Part shown: in pieces, positions 34,554 to 43,151 of the stretch | Position numbering within the stretch: the first letter of the stretch is position 1 | How the letters are laid out: each line of letters begins with the position of its first letter | Assembly (NCBI RefSeq): GCF_024281035.1 | Contig: NZ_JAMXLH010000076.1 | Span: 57,548 to 121,547, forward strand | DNA from: Paraburkholderia sp. | GTDB taxonomy: Bacteria > Pseudomonadota > Gammaproteobacteria > Burkholderiales > Burkholderiaceae | Length of the DNA stretch: 64,000 nt | Direction: 5' to 3' | Notes under the pieces: generated by a model | What the model was told of the DNA's origin: nothing | Seen by the model: the letters and a program-made list of their open reading frames with translations, nothing else | The model's database searches: none | Position numbers and translations under genes: made by a program

Positions 34554-35954
34554 ATGCCGCAGACTGCCTCTGCCCGCGCGCCCGGTAACGCCGCACCGCG
34601 TCGCCTGCGCGGCGTGCGTGGCGTGTATGGCGTGCGCCTTGCGGTGCGCCTTGCGGTGCGTCTCGCTGCGTTGTGCTGCGCGCTTGCCGGTGGCGGCGGC
34701 GCGCTCGCGCAGACGCCGGGCGGCCAGATCTATATTGCGGGCCCGGGCGACCGCGGTGGCGCCGATGCCGCGCAAATGGGCGCGATGCTCGATACGCCGG
34801 GACGCGGCGGCGCGGCGTCCGCGGCACCCGCCGCCGCGGCGAGCGTCTATGCCCCGGCTGCCGCCCGCGAGAACGCCATGCCCCCCGGCATGATCGCGAT
34901 TCCCGGTCCCGGCGAGCGCCAGGCGGCGCAAGCACCGGGCGAAGCGCCCAACATCGTCACGATCCCCGCGCCCGGCACACCGGCGGCGCCGGCCGTCGCG
35001 GCGCGCCGCGACGTACCGCCGCTACCGCCGCTGCCGCGCGTGAACGTCGGCACGGCGTCGAGCCGCGTGGCACCGGTCGTTGTCGAGGCATCGGCCAGCG
35101 AGGGCGCCGCGAACACCACGGCAAACGCTGCCGTGAACGCCGTCCCAAGCGCCACCCGTAACCCGGCCGACGGCGCGGAGATCAACGCCGCCAACGCGCG
35201 TGCGAACGCCATACAGCGCTACGCGGCCGCCGCGCTCGCGCAAAAGGGCGCCAACGCAAACGCGAACGCACACACCACCGCGAGCGCCGTGAACGCCGTG
35301 ACCAGCGCCCAGGCCGCGCCGGTTCCGCCCGGCCAGGAGAACGGCGAGGTGATCCGCGCCGCCGCGCTCAAGTTCCTTCAGCAACAATCGGTCGGCCTGC
35401 CGGGCCACGTCACGGTCACCGTCGCGCCGGTCTTCCCGCGCGGCCTCGCCGCCTGCACGCAGCTCGAACCGTTCATGCCGCCCGGCGCCCGCACGTGGGG
35501 CCGCACGACCGTGGGCGTGCGCTGCATCGGCGAGAAGCCGTGGACGCTCTTCGTCAGCGCGCGCGTGGCCGTCGCCATCACCTATTACACGGCCGCGCGC
35601 CAGATCGAGCCCAGCCAGGTGCTGACCGTCGCCGATCTCGTGCCGCGCGAGGGCGATCTCGCATCGCTGCCGCGCACCGTCATCACCGATCCGTCGCAGG
35701 CCACGGGCGCGCTCGCGCTCCTGCGCATCTCGGCGGGCCTGCCGCTGCGCACCGACATGCTGCGCAGCGCGCAATCGGTGACCATCGGGCAAACCGTGCG
35801 CGTGGTCGCCGAGGGCGCCAACTTCACGATTTCCGCCGAAGGCAGCGCGCTCAACAACGCGGCGCCCGGCCAGCAGGTGCGCGTGCGCACGGCCGGCGGC
35901 CAGATCATCACGGGCGTCGCGAAAGACGCGGGCACGGTGCAGGTCCAGATATGA
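34554..35954 (+). CDS. flgA: FlgA, P-ring assembly chaperone with long N-terminal extension
   Basis: 466 residues where about 220-240 is common in enterics. The C-terminal half holds the SAF-type fold and chaperone domains: YYTAARQIEPSQVLTVADLV, TGALALLRISAGLPLRTDML and the end QIITGVAKDAGTVQVQI. The N-terminus has an Arg/Ala/Leu-rich segment with RLAVRLAVRLA, then a signal-like helix. A low-complexity region of about 270 residues containing three PG-rich units follows. The ATG follows GGAGAACG. It assists FlgI ring formation in the periplasm. Confidence 0.88.
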   Translation: MPQTASARAPGNAAPRRLRGVRGVYGVRLAVRLAVRLAALCCALAGGGGALAQTPGGQIYIAGPGDRGGADAAQMGAMLDTPGRGGAASAAPAAAASVYAPAAARENAMPPGMIAIPGPGERQAAQAPGEAPNIVTIPAPGTPAAPAVAARRDVPPLPPLPRVNVGTASSRVAPVVVEASASEGAANTTANAAVNAVPSATRNPADGAEINAANARANAIQRYAAAALAQKGANANANAHTTASAVNAVTSAQAAPVPPGQENGEVIRAAALKFLQQQSVGLPGHVTVTVAPVFPRGLAACTQLEPFMPPGARTWGRTTVGVRCIGEKPWTLFVSARVAVAITYYTAARQIEPSQVLTVADLVPREGDLASLPRTVITDPSQATGALALLRISAGLPLRTDMLRSAQSVTIGQTVRVVAEGANFTISAEGSALNNAAPGQQVRVRTAGGQIITGVAKDAGTVQVQI

Positions 35955-35997
35955 TCGTTTGCGCACGTAACAGCATGTAACGGTTGAAGTTTTGGGC

Positions 35998-36025
35998 TAA
36001 AGTTTCGGCCTTCGCCTGCCGATAT
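35998..36025 (+). promoter_or_regulatory. Sigma-28 promoter of flgMN
   Basis: TAAAGTTT, an exact match to the -35 consensus, and GCCGATAT, seven of eight for the -10, are separated by 12 bp, one more than consensus. It ends 28 bp before the flgM start, inside the flgA-flgM gap. Confidence 0.8.
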
Positions 36026-36053
36026 CAGGATCAAATCGATCAGGAAGCCCATC

Positions 36054-36407
36054 GTGAAAGTCGACTCCACCACCCGCAACAGCGCACGTTCGCTGCAAAA
36101 CGGCCTCGCGCGCACGCAGCAGCAAGGCGAATCCGCGAGCACCGCAAGCGCAGGCAGCACCAGCAGCGCGAGCACGGGCGCGCCTGCGCAAAGCGGCGCT
36201 GGCAGCGACGCGAACGTGAGCCTTTCGGCGATGTCGTCGACACTGCGTTCGCTCGCGGCGAGCGGCTCGGCCGACATCGACGTGGCGCACGTCGAGTCGA
36301 TCAAGGACGCGATCCGCAACGGCACCCTGCAAATCGACACGGGCAAGATCGCGGACGGCGTGCTGGAAACCGCGCGCAATCTGCTCTCGGCGCGACCGGC
36401 GAACTGA
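36054..36407 (+). CDS. flgM: FlgM, anti-sigma-28 factor
   Basis: 117 residues, starting with GTG (MKVDSTTRNSARSL) after AGGAAG. It has the disordered Ser/Ala/Thr-rich N-terminal half expected of FlgM. The sigma-binding C-terminal half contains DIDVAHVESIKDAIRNGTLQ followed by IDTGKIADGVLETA. It holds FliA inactive until the hook is complete and is then exported. It is autoregulated through the sigma-28 promoter upstream. Confidence 0.95.
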   Translation: MKVDSTTRNSARSLQNGLARTQQQGESASTASAGSTSSASTGAPAQSGAGSDANVSLSAMSSTLRSLAASGSADIDVAHVESIKDAIRNGTLQIDTGKIADGVLETARNLLSARPAN

Positions 36408-36441
36408 ACCCGCCGCCGCAACTGACTTTTTTCGCTCAACC

Positions 36442-36891
36442 ATGAAAGACGCCCTGCTCGCCACGCTGATCGACGAACACGCCGCGGTCGAGGCTTTCGC
36501 CTCGCTGCTCGCCGTCGAGCAGAAAGCGCTCACCAGCCTGGACGGCATGGACACACTGCCGCAGATCGTCGAGCAGAAAACGGTGCTCACGCAGTGTCTC
36601 GCGGGCCTCGAAAAGGTGCGCGACGCCGAACTCGCCGGGCTCGGGCTGCCGGGCGGCCGCAAGGGCATCGAGATGGCGTGCGAAAACGACACGCGCCTCG
36701 CGGGCCAGTGGGCGCTGCTCAAGAGCTCGACCGAGCGCGCGCGCCGCGCGAACATCACGGTCGGCATGATGATCCAGACGCGCATGGAACATAACCGCCG
36801 CTCGATCGCGATCCTGCGCGGCGACACCGGCGGCAAGAGTACGCAAATGCTGTACGGCCCGGATGGCCGGATGCCGTCGTTCGGGTACTGA
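36442..36891 (+). CDS. flgN: FlgN, export chaperone for FlgK/FlgL
   Basis: 149-residue helical protein. Segments such as LIDEHAAVEAFASLLAVEQK and ALLKSSTERARRANITVGMM match FlgN. It lies 34 bp after flgM and ends at a strong bidirectional terminator shared with fliA. It holds FlgK and FlgL ready for export. Confidence 0.92.
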   Translation: MKDALLATLIDEHAAVEAFASLLAVEQKALTSLDGMDTLPQIVEQKTVLTQCLAGLEKVRDAELAGLGLPGGRKGIEMACENDTRLAGQWALLKSSTERARRANITVGMMIQTRMEHNRRSIAILRGDTGGKSTQMLYGPDGRMPSFGY

Positions 36892-36917
36892 GCCGGCGCA
36901 CCGCGCGGGCGGCACAA

Positions 36918-36956
36918 AAAAAGCCGAAGCGTTTTGCGCTTCGGCTTTTTGTTTTT
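36918..36956. terminator. Bidirectional Rho-independent terminator between flgN and fliA
   Basis: A 14-bp stem (AAAAAGCCGAAGCG pairing with CGCTTCGGCTTTTT) around a 5-nt loop, with a T-run after the stem on the plus strand and a matching A-run before it. It can end flgMN transcripts rightward and the flhF-flhG-fliA transcript leftward. Confidence 0.92.
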
Positions 36957-37017
36957 CGGACCGCCGGATCGAGCCGGGGGATGCAGCAGGGTAAGGTCGA
37001 TTGAAGCAGGCGCGCGC

Positions 37018-37749
37018 CTAGTTCTCCGTGCCCGCCCACGCCATTTCGCGCAGCCGCGTGCGCAGCCGTGCGACGGCCTGACTGTGCAGCTGGCACACGC
37101 GCGACTCGCTCACCTCCATCACCGCGCCGATCTCGCGCAGGTTCATGCCGCGCTCGTAATAGAGCGACATCAGCAGCTTCTCGCGCTCGGGCAGGCGCTC
37201 GATCGCCTCGATCAGCGCGCCGCGCAGGCTGTCGTCGAGGAGCGCCGAAAGCGGATCGGTGTGATCGACGCAGTAACGGTCGAGAAACGGCTCGTCTTCG
37301 GCGGAGCGATCGAAATCTTCGTAGTAGATGAGCTGGCTGCCGTGCAGGTCCTGCAGCATCGACTGGTATTCGTCGAGCGGCATGTTCAGATGACCGGCGA
37401 TCTCCGTCTCGCTCGCGGCGCGGCCAAGGCGCTGCTCGACCTGGTGCACGGCCGACTCGACTTCGCGCGACGTGCGGCGCAGGCTGCGCGGCAGCCAGTC
37501 GTTGCTGCGCAGCTCATCGAGCATCGCGCCGCGAATGCGCTGGCTCGCGTAGGTCTCGAACTGCGCGCCCTGGTCTTCCTTGTAGCGGTTGGCCGCGTCG
37601 AGCAGGCCGATCATGCCGGCCTGGATCAGATCGTCGAGGTCGACACTGGCGGGCATCTTGGCCACGAGCTGCAGTCCGAGGCGCCGCACGAGCGGCGCGT
37701 ATTTCGACAGCACGTCGGCCTGCGCGATTTTTCCTTGAGCGTTATACAT
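37018..37749 (-). CDS. fliA: FliA, sigma-28 flagellar sigma factor
   Basis: 243-residue sigma factor that reads the TAAAGTTT-type promoters in this island. Region 2 contains DDLIQAGMIGLLDAANRYKE and FETYASQRIRGAMLDELRSN; region 4 has LREIGAVMEVSESRVCQLHS. The ATG of MYNAQGKIAQ follows GCAGGAGAGC. A much longer upstream open frame is not supported. It is the last gene after flhF and flhG. Confidence 0.97.
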   Translation of the reverse strand: MYNAQGKIAQADVLSKYAPLVRRLGLQLVAKMPASVDLDDLIQAGMIGLLDAANRYKEDQGAQFETYASQRIRGAMLDELRSNDWLPRSLRRTSREVESAVHQVEQRLGRAASETEIAGHLNMPLDEYQSMLQDLHGSQLIYYEDFDRSAEDEPFLDRYCVDHTDPLSALLDDSLRGALIEAIERLPEREKLLMSLYYERGMNLREIGAVMEVSESRVCQLHSQAVARLRTRLREMAWAGTEN

Positions 37750-37798
37750 CGTGCTCTCCTGCTTCTCGTATCCCTTGCAAGGTCTCTCGGCGCGCGCG

Positions 37799-38767
37799 TC
37801 ACGCGTGCTGCGTCGAGGGCCGCTGCGCGGGCGGGTCGGCTCGCCAGCCCTTCTGGGCCGGCGCGCTCTCGGATGAAACACCTGCAACGGCGGAATCGAA
37901 TGCGTCATCGTCCACTGCACGCGCGAGGCGCGACTCGCCCGGCTCGCCCAAGGTGCGCGACGACAGCGCGTGCGACGACAGCGCGGGGCGCATCGGCCAG
38001 TTCTGCAGTTCGGCGGCGAGGCGGCGGTAGTCGCGCGCGGCTGCCGTCGACGGAAAGGCATCGACGATGCAGCGCTCGAGCTGCACCGCGCGATGCATGT
38101 GCGGCTCGGCGGCGATGTGGCCCGCGACTTCCAGCGAGACGTTCAGGTAACGGCTCGCGACGCCCGCGAGGTTTTCGAGCGCGGCCTCGGCGTCGGCGGC
38201 GCTCGATACGTGCGTCGCCAGCACGCGGAACTGCCTGATCGCATGCGCGAAATGCAGACGCTTCAGGCACGCGTAGGTATCGGTGATCGACTGCGCGGCA
38301 AGACGCATCACGACCAGCACGTCATGCGCGTGCATGGCGAGCGGCGACAAGGCGCCATCGGCGTCCAGCTCGGCGTCGATCAGCACGAAGTCGGCGGGCC
38401 CGGCCACCAGTTCGCGCAACTGCGCGGCGGTGTAATGCGCGCGGTTCTCGCGCGAGGCCACCAGCACGCCGAAGCCGAGCGCATGGCGTCCGGCCGCCTC
38501 GGCGAGCGCCGTCTCGCCGCGCATGAACGCGGCGAAGTTGCCCGCGCCGCGCACGGTGCCGAGCGTCGCGCAGACCGACTGCGGGCCGAGGCACTCGTCG
38601 ATGACGAGCACGTCCTTGCCGAGCGCCGTGAGCGCGGCGGCGAGATTGACCACGGTGGTCGTGCGACCCGCTGCACCTGGGCCGCCCGTCACGGCCACCA
38701 CGCGCGAACCCTCGCGCGCGAGCAGCCGCCGCAGCCCTTCGGCCTGGTCGACGACGAACTTATCCAA
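37799..38767 (-). CDS. flhG: FlhG (FleN), MinD-like flagellar number regulator, TTG start
   Basis: 322-residue SIMIBI-class ATPase partner of FlhF. The start is a TTG (MDKFVVDQAEGLRRLL) whose bases overlap the flhF stop; earlier in-frame codons give no similarity. The DQAEGLR motif at residues 7-13 matches the DQAxxLR helix known to stimulate FlhF GTPase. The P-loop position reads TGGPGAAGRTTT, without the lysine of GKT; Walker B is VLVIDE. A C-terminal tail of about 50 residues is Pro/Ser-rich. Confidence 0.85.
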   Translation of the reverse strand: MDKFVVDQAEGLRRLLAREGSRVVAVTGGPGAAGRTTTVVNLAAALTALGKDVLVIDECLGPQSVCATLGTVRGAGNFAAFMRGETALAEAAGRHALGFGVLVASRENRAHYTAAQLRELVAGPADFVLIDAELDADGALSPLAMHAHDVLVVMRLAAQSITDTYACLKRLHFAHAIRQFRVLATHVSSAADAEAALENLAGVASRYLNVSLEVAGHIAAEPHMHRAVQLERCIVDAFPSTAAARDYRRLAAELQNWPMRPALSSHALSSRTLGEPGESRLARAVDDDAFDSAVAGVSSESAPAQKGWRADPPAQRPSTQHA

Positions 38768-40730
38768 ACCGGACCTCGGGTGCCTGCGACCCCGTGCGGA
38801 TCGACAGCGCCGAGAGCAGCGCCGGGATGTCGTCCTCGTGCGGAACGAACGGCGAATGCTCGCGCGGCACGCAGAACGCACTGCGGATCAGGAAGCGGCG
38901 TGTAGCCACGTAAAGGTTCTCGGGCACTTTCTGGCCCGTCGAAACGTAATGCACCGGCAGCTTGTAGCGCAGCACCGTATCGAGCGCGCCGCCCAGGTTG
39001 GTCGCCTCGTCGAGCTTCGTGAGGATGCAGCCCGTGAGCGGCGCCCTGTCGGGCGCGCTCTGGTAGGCCTGCACGACTTCGTTGAGCGTATCGCCGTGGT
39101 TGGTCGCCGAAAGCAGCAAGAGGCGCTGCACCGGACGGCCTGCGCCGCACAGCATGGCGATCTGGTCGGCCACGGCGCGGTCGCGCTGGCTCATGCCGAT
39201 CGTGTCGATCAGCACGATGTGCTTGTTCTTCAGTTCGTTCAGTGCGAGATGCAGGTCCGCGCCGTCGCGCACCGCGTGCACCGAGACGCCGAGGATCTTG
39301 CCGAAAATGCGCAGTTGCTCGTGGCCGCCGATCCGGTAGCTGTCGGTCGTGAGGAGCGCCACGCGGCTCGCGCCGAAACGCATCACGCAGCGCGCGGCGA
39401 GCTTGGCGGTCGTGGTCGTCTTGCCGACGCCCGTCGGGCCCATCAGCGCGAACACGCCGCCGCGCTCCATGAGCGCCTCTTCGTTTTCGAGGACCGGCAG
39501 GTTCGATTCGAGCACCGACTGGATCCACTCCATGCCGGCCGCTTCGGTTTCGACGGCGGGCAGCCGGTCGATCACCATCTTCACGAGCTGCGCCGAGAAA
39601 CCGGCGGCGAACATCTGCTTCGTGAGCACGCCCTGCAGCGGGCTGCGGCGCTGGCGCTCGCCCCACACGAGGCCCGCGAACTGCTCTTCCATCATCCCGC
39701 GGATCGACGCGAGTTCGCTCATCACGGTCTCGTTGACCACCTGCTCGATGCGCGAGCGAATCGCTTCGCTCACGGTGTGCGCGGGTTGTTGTGCGGCGTT
39801 GCCCGCGTCGGCCGACGGGCCGACCGCTTCGGGGCCGTAGCCAAGACGCTGCGCGGCACGGCGCGCGGCGACGTCGGCCGCTTCGCGCGCCCAGTCGGGC
39901 GTCGTGGCGTCGACATCGGGGGGGTGTACGGGATCGGCGGGCATGCCGAGGCCCTTGGCCATCGCCGCCGACGGCGAGATGCCCGCGGCGCGCGCGGCTT
40001 CCTGCTGGCTCGCGATACGGCGCGCGTGGTCGATGAGCCAGGGGTTCGATTCGGCCATCGTCGGGTGGCGCTCGCCGGTGAGCGAGTCGCCGTACTGATG
40101 CGTGGCCGCCTGTTCGAGCATCGCGGCGGCTTCGTGCGGCGCGAGCGGATTCGGCACGTGGCGCGGCGTGAGCGGCGGCAGCGTCAAGGCTGGCTGGGGG
40201 GGCTTGCGGATGGGCTTTTTCGCGTTTCTGTTTGCACCGCTGTTTGCGCCGCCGTTTGCACCGCCGTTTGCACCGCTGCCGCCCGGCGCGGACGCGTTGC
40301 GTGGCGCGTTCGGTTGCACCGACTCGAGCGCGACGGAAACGTCGGCGTCGCCGTTGTCGTCGGCATCGCCCGAGTCGTCCGTGGCTCGCGCCATGTCGGA
40401 GAAGGCGAGCGCCGCGCCCTGCTGCCCGCCCACTTCCGGGCTCGCGCCGAACACCGACGAAAACACGTCGGGCATGCCGCTCGCGTACGGGTTGGCGCCG
40501 CCCGCCGTGCGCGCGGACTTCGGCGCGCCCGATGCGGCGGAGGCGGAAGCGGTGGCGGAAGCATCGGCGGGCGCGATCGCCGCGAGATCGCGGTCCGCTA
40601 GCGCGACGATTTCAACCGTGCCGTCATCGAGGGTGCGATTCGACAGCACGACTGCGTCTGCGCCGAGCGCTTCGCGCACGAGGCGCAACGCGTCGCGGCT
40701 GTTGCCGCCGATGAATTTCCGAATGTTCAA
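38760..40730 (-). CDS. flhF: FlhF, SRP-type GTPase for flagellar placement
   Basis: 656 residues. The N-terminal B domain starts MNIRKFIGGNSRDALRLVRE. A long Pro/Ala-rich linker includes Asn/Gly/Ala tandem units around residues 148-165. The GTPase NG domain has the P-loop GPTGVGKTTTTAKLAAR near residue 435 and VLIDTIGMSQRD. It sets where and how many flagella form, with FlhG. A terminator lies between it and flhA upstream, so it probably has its own promoter. Confidence 0.95.
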   Translation of the reverse strand: MNIRKFIGGNSRDALRLVREALGADAVVLSNRTLDDGTVEIVALADRDLAAIAPADASATASASAASGAPKSARTAGGANPYASGMPDVFSSVFGASPEVGGQQGAALAFSDMARATDDSGDADDNGDADVSVALESVQPNAPRNASAPGGSGANGGANGGANSGANRNAKKPIRKPPQPALTLPPLTPRHVPNPLAPHEAAAMLEQAATHQYGDSLTGERHPTMAESNPWLIDHARRIASQQEAARAAGISPSAAMAKGLGMPADPVHPPDVDATTPDWAREAADVAARRAAQRLGYGPEAVGPSADAGNAAQQPAHTVSEAIRSRIEQVVNETVMSELASIRGMMEEQFAGLVWGERQRRSPLQGVLTKQMFAAGFSAQLVKMVIDRLPAVETEAAGMEWIQSVLESNLPVLENEEALMERGGVFALMGPTGVGKTTTTAKLAARCVMRFGASRVALLTTDSYRIGGHEQLRIFGKILGVSVHAVRDGADLHLALNELKNKHIVLIDTIGMSQRDRAVADQIAMLCGAGRPVQRLLLLSATNHGDTLNEVVQAYQSAPDRAPLTGCILTKLDEATNLGGALDTVLRYKLPVHYVSTGQKVPENLYVATRRFLIRSAFCVPREHSPFVPHEDDIPALLSALSIRTGSQAPEVRFG

Positions 40731-41054
40731 GCTGAACCCCCGATGAGGTGAGCGGCATGCGCGCCGCCGTCATGTGCTGCTGTTCTAGCGCGCCAACGTT
40801 GTCGTGGCGCCGCGCTGGGACTTTTTCCGATGATTGAATTATTTCGAAGGCAGCCGCGCCATGATCGGTGGATCAAAACAGAGAAACACGGGCAATTCGG
40901 GCAATGGCGTGACGCCGCCAGGGTGGCGGGGAGTCCGGCGGGCGGCGTGGATGGACACGCGCTTCACGGCGCGGTTCGGGTGTCCGGGCGCCCGAAAAAA
41001 GCAAAAACCCGCCGAAGCGGGTCTTTTCATGCGACGCAGTGCGACAGTTCGCCA
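40731..41054. other. flhA-flhF intergenic region
   Basis: 324 bp with no convincing gene. It holds the Rho-independent terminator that ends flhBA and must supply a promoter for the leftward flhF-flhG-fliA genes. A CGAAATA-containing stretch near 40840-40855 loosely resembles one arm of the flagellar operator, but no second arm is clear. Confidence 0.55.
40993..41022 (-). terminator. Rho-independent terminator of flhBA
   Basis: Read leftward: ACCCGC, a TTCG tetraloop, GCGGGT, then a T-rich run (TTTTTGCTTTTTT). It begins 33 bp after the flhA stop. The stable UUCG loop and T-tract make it a textbook intrinsic terminator. Confidence 0.93.
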
Positions 41055-43151
41055 TCAAGCCCCGATCACGTTCACAACCTTCACGTTGCGCGTATCGGGC
41101 ACTTCGGCATACGAGAGCACCTTCAACTGCGGCAGGCTGCGGCGCAGGAAGCGCGAGAGCATCGGCCGCAGCGCGTGCTGCACGAGCAGCACCGGCGCGA
41201 GGCCCATGCCCTGCTGGCGCGCCATCGCGTTTTCGGTATGCGTGAGCAGCGTATGCGCGAGGCCCGGTTCGAGCCCCGGGTTCGGTCCGGACGTGAGCGT
41301 CTGCGAGAGCACGCGTTCGAGGTTCGCGTCGAGGCCCATGACCTGCATGTCGCCCGTGCCCGGGAACCATTGCTGCGTGATCGCGCGGCCCAGCGAGATG
41401 CGCACCGCGGCCGTGAGGTCGTGCGGCTCCGTGATGCGCGAAGCATGCTCGGCGAGCGACTCCATGATCGTGCGCATGTCGCGGATCGGCACGCCTTCTT
41501 CCAGCAGGTACTGCAGCACTTTCTGCAGCGTCGTGACGGGCAGCAGCTTCGGCACCAGATCCTCGACCAGCGCGGGCGTGTCCTTCTGCACCCGCTCGAC
41601 CAGCGCCTGCACCTCGCGGCGTCCGAGCAGCTCGGAGGCGTGCATCACGACGAGGTGGTTCAGGTGCGTCGCGACCACCGTGCTCGAATCGACGACCGTG
41701 TAGCCGAACACCTGCGCCTGCTCGCGCATGTTCGTGTCGATCCAGATCGCGGGCAGGCCGAATGCCGGATCGGTCGTGGGCGTGCCGGGCAGCACCGCGC
41801 TCACCTGGCCGGGGTTGATCGCGAGCCACTGGCCCGGATACGCCTCGCCCGAGCCCACTTCGACGCCCTTGAGCGTGATGCGATAGGCGTTCGGGCGCAG
41901 CTCCAGGTTGTCGCGGATATGGATGACCGGCGGCAGATAGCCGATTTCCTGCGCGAATTTCTTGCGGATGCTCTTGATGCGCTTGAGCAGTTCGCCGTCG
42001 GTGTTCTTGTCGACGAGCGGAATCAGGCGGTAGCCCACTTCGAGACCGAGCGTATCGATGAGCGCGACGTCGTCCCAGCTTGCCTCGGTGGTCTCGATAG
42101 GCGCCATCGCGGTCGGCACGGCGTCCGCGATCACGGCGCTCGCCTTCTTCGCCTCGGCGTTCTTCTTCAGCACGCGGCCGAGCTGGATCGCGCCGCCGCC
42201 GAGCAGCAGAAACGCGAAGTGCGGCATGCCGGGAATCAGACCCATCATGCCCATGATCGTGCCGGTGATCATCAGCACGCGCGGGTTCGTGAAGAGCTGG
42301 CCGGTGAGCTGGGTGCCGATGTCTTCGTTGGTCGCCACGCGCGAGACGATCACGCCCGCGGCCGTCGAGATCACGAGCGACGGGATCTGCGCGACGAGGC
42401 CGTCACCGATGGTGAGCAGCGTGTAGGTCTTGCCCGCCGCCGCGAATTCCATGCCGTGCTGCACGACGCCGACGATCAGCCCGCCCAGGATGTTGATCAC
42501 CATGATGAGCAGGCCCGCGATCGCGTCGCCGCGCACGAACTTGCTCGCACCGTCCATCGAACCGTAGAACTCGGCTTCCTGGGCGATCTCGGCGCGGCGC
42601 TTGCGCGCGGCTTCCTCGTTGATGAGACCGGCGTTCAGATCGGCGTCGATCGCCATCTGCTTGCCGGGCATCGCATCGAGCGTGAAGCGCGCGGACACTT
42701 CGGCGATACGGCCCGCGCCCTTCGTGATCACCATGAAGTTGATGACCATGAGAATCACGAACACGACGATACCGACGGCGAAGTTGCCGCCCACGAGGAA
42801 GTGGCCGAACGACTCGATCACCTTGCCCGCCGCGTCCGGGCCGGTGTGGCCTTCGAGCAGCACGATACGCGTGGACGCCACGTTCAGCGACAGCCGCAGC
42901 AGCGTGGAGAACAGCAGCACGCTCGGGAACGCGGCGAAGTCGAGCGGCTTCATGGTGTACATGCTGACGAGCAGCACCATCACCGACAACGCGATGTTGA
43001 ACGTGAACAGCAGATCCAGCAGGAACGGCGGCAGCGGCAGGATCATCATGCCGAGGATCATGCAGATGAGGATCGGCCCCGCGAGCGCGCGCAGGTTCGT
43101 GCCTTGCAGCACGTCCGGGCGGCGCGAGAGAAAACCGGTGCGGGCGTTCAT
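41055..43151 (-). CDS. flhA: FlhA, export-gate protein
   Basis: 698-residue membrane and cytoplasmic protein of the flagellar type III export gate. The N-terminal helices include LFTFNIALSVMVLLVSMYTM. The FHIPEP-like conserved region is visible as FVILMVINFMVITKGAGRIA followed by VSARFTLDAMPGKQMAIDAD. A large C-terminal cytoplasmic domain follows (from about residue 350). It overlaps flhB by four bases. Confidence 0.97.
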   Translation of the reverse strand: MNARTGFLSRRPDVLQGTNLRALAGPILICMILGMMILPLPPFLLDLLFTFNIALSVMVLLVSMYTMKPLDFAAFPSVLLFSTLLRLSLNVASTRIVLLEGHTGPDAAGKVIESFGHFLVGGNFAVGIVVFVILMVINFMVITKGAGRIAEVSARFTLDAMPGKQMAIDADLNAGLINEEAARKRRAEIAQEAEFYGSMDGASKFVRGDAIAGLLIMVINILGGLIVGVVQHGMEFAAAGKTYTLLTIGDGLVAQIPSLVISTAAGVIVSRVATNEDIGTQLTGQLFTNPRVLMITGTIMGMMGLIPGMPHFAFLLLGGGAIQLGRVLKKNAEAKKASAVIADAVPTAMAPIETTEASWDDVALIDTLGLEVGYRLIPLVDKNTDGELLKRIKSIRKKFAQEIGYLPPVIHIRDNLELRPNAYRITLKGVEVGSGEAYPGQWLAINPGQVSAVLPGTPTTDPAFGLPAIWIDTNMREQAQVFGYTVVDSSTVVATHLNHLVVMHASELLGRREVQALVERVQKDTPALVEDLVPKLLPVTTLQKVLQYLLEEGVPIRDMRTIMESLAEHASRITEPHDLTAAVRISLGRAITQQWFPGTGDMQVMGLDANLERVLSQTLTSGPNPGLEPGLAHTLLTHTENAMARQQGMGLAPVLLVQHALRPMLSRFLRRSLPQLKVLSYAEVPDTRNVKVVNVIGA

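Noticed and set aside
40835..40860. Second FlhDC box before flhF
   Set aside because: Only one arm-like CGAAATA is present; no matching second arm at the right distance.
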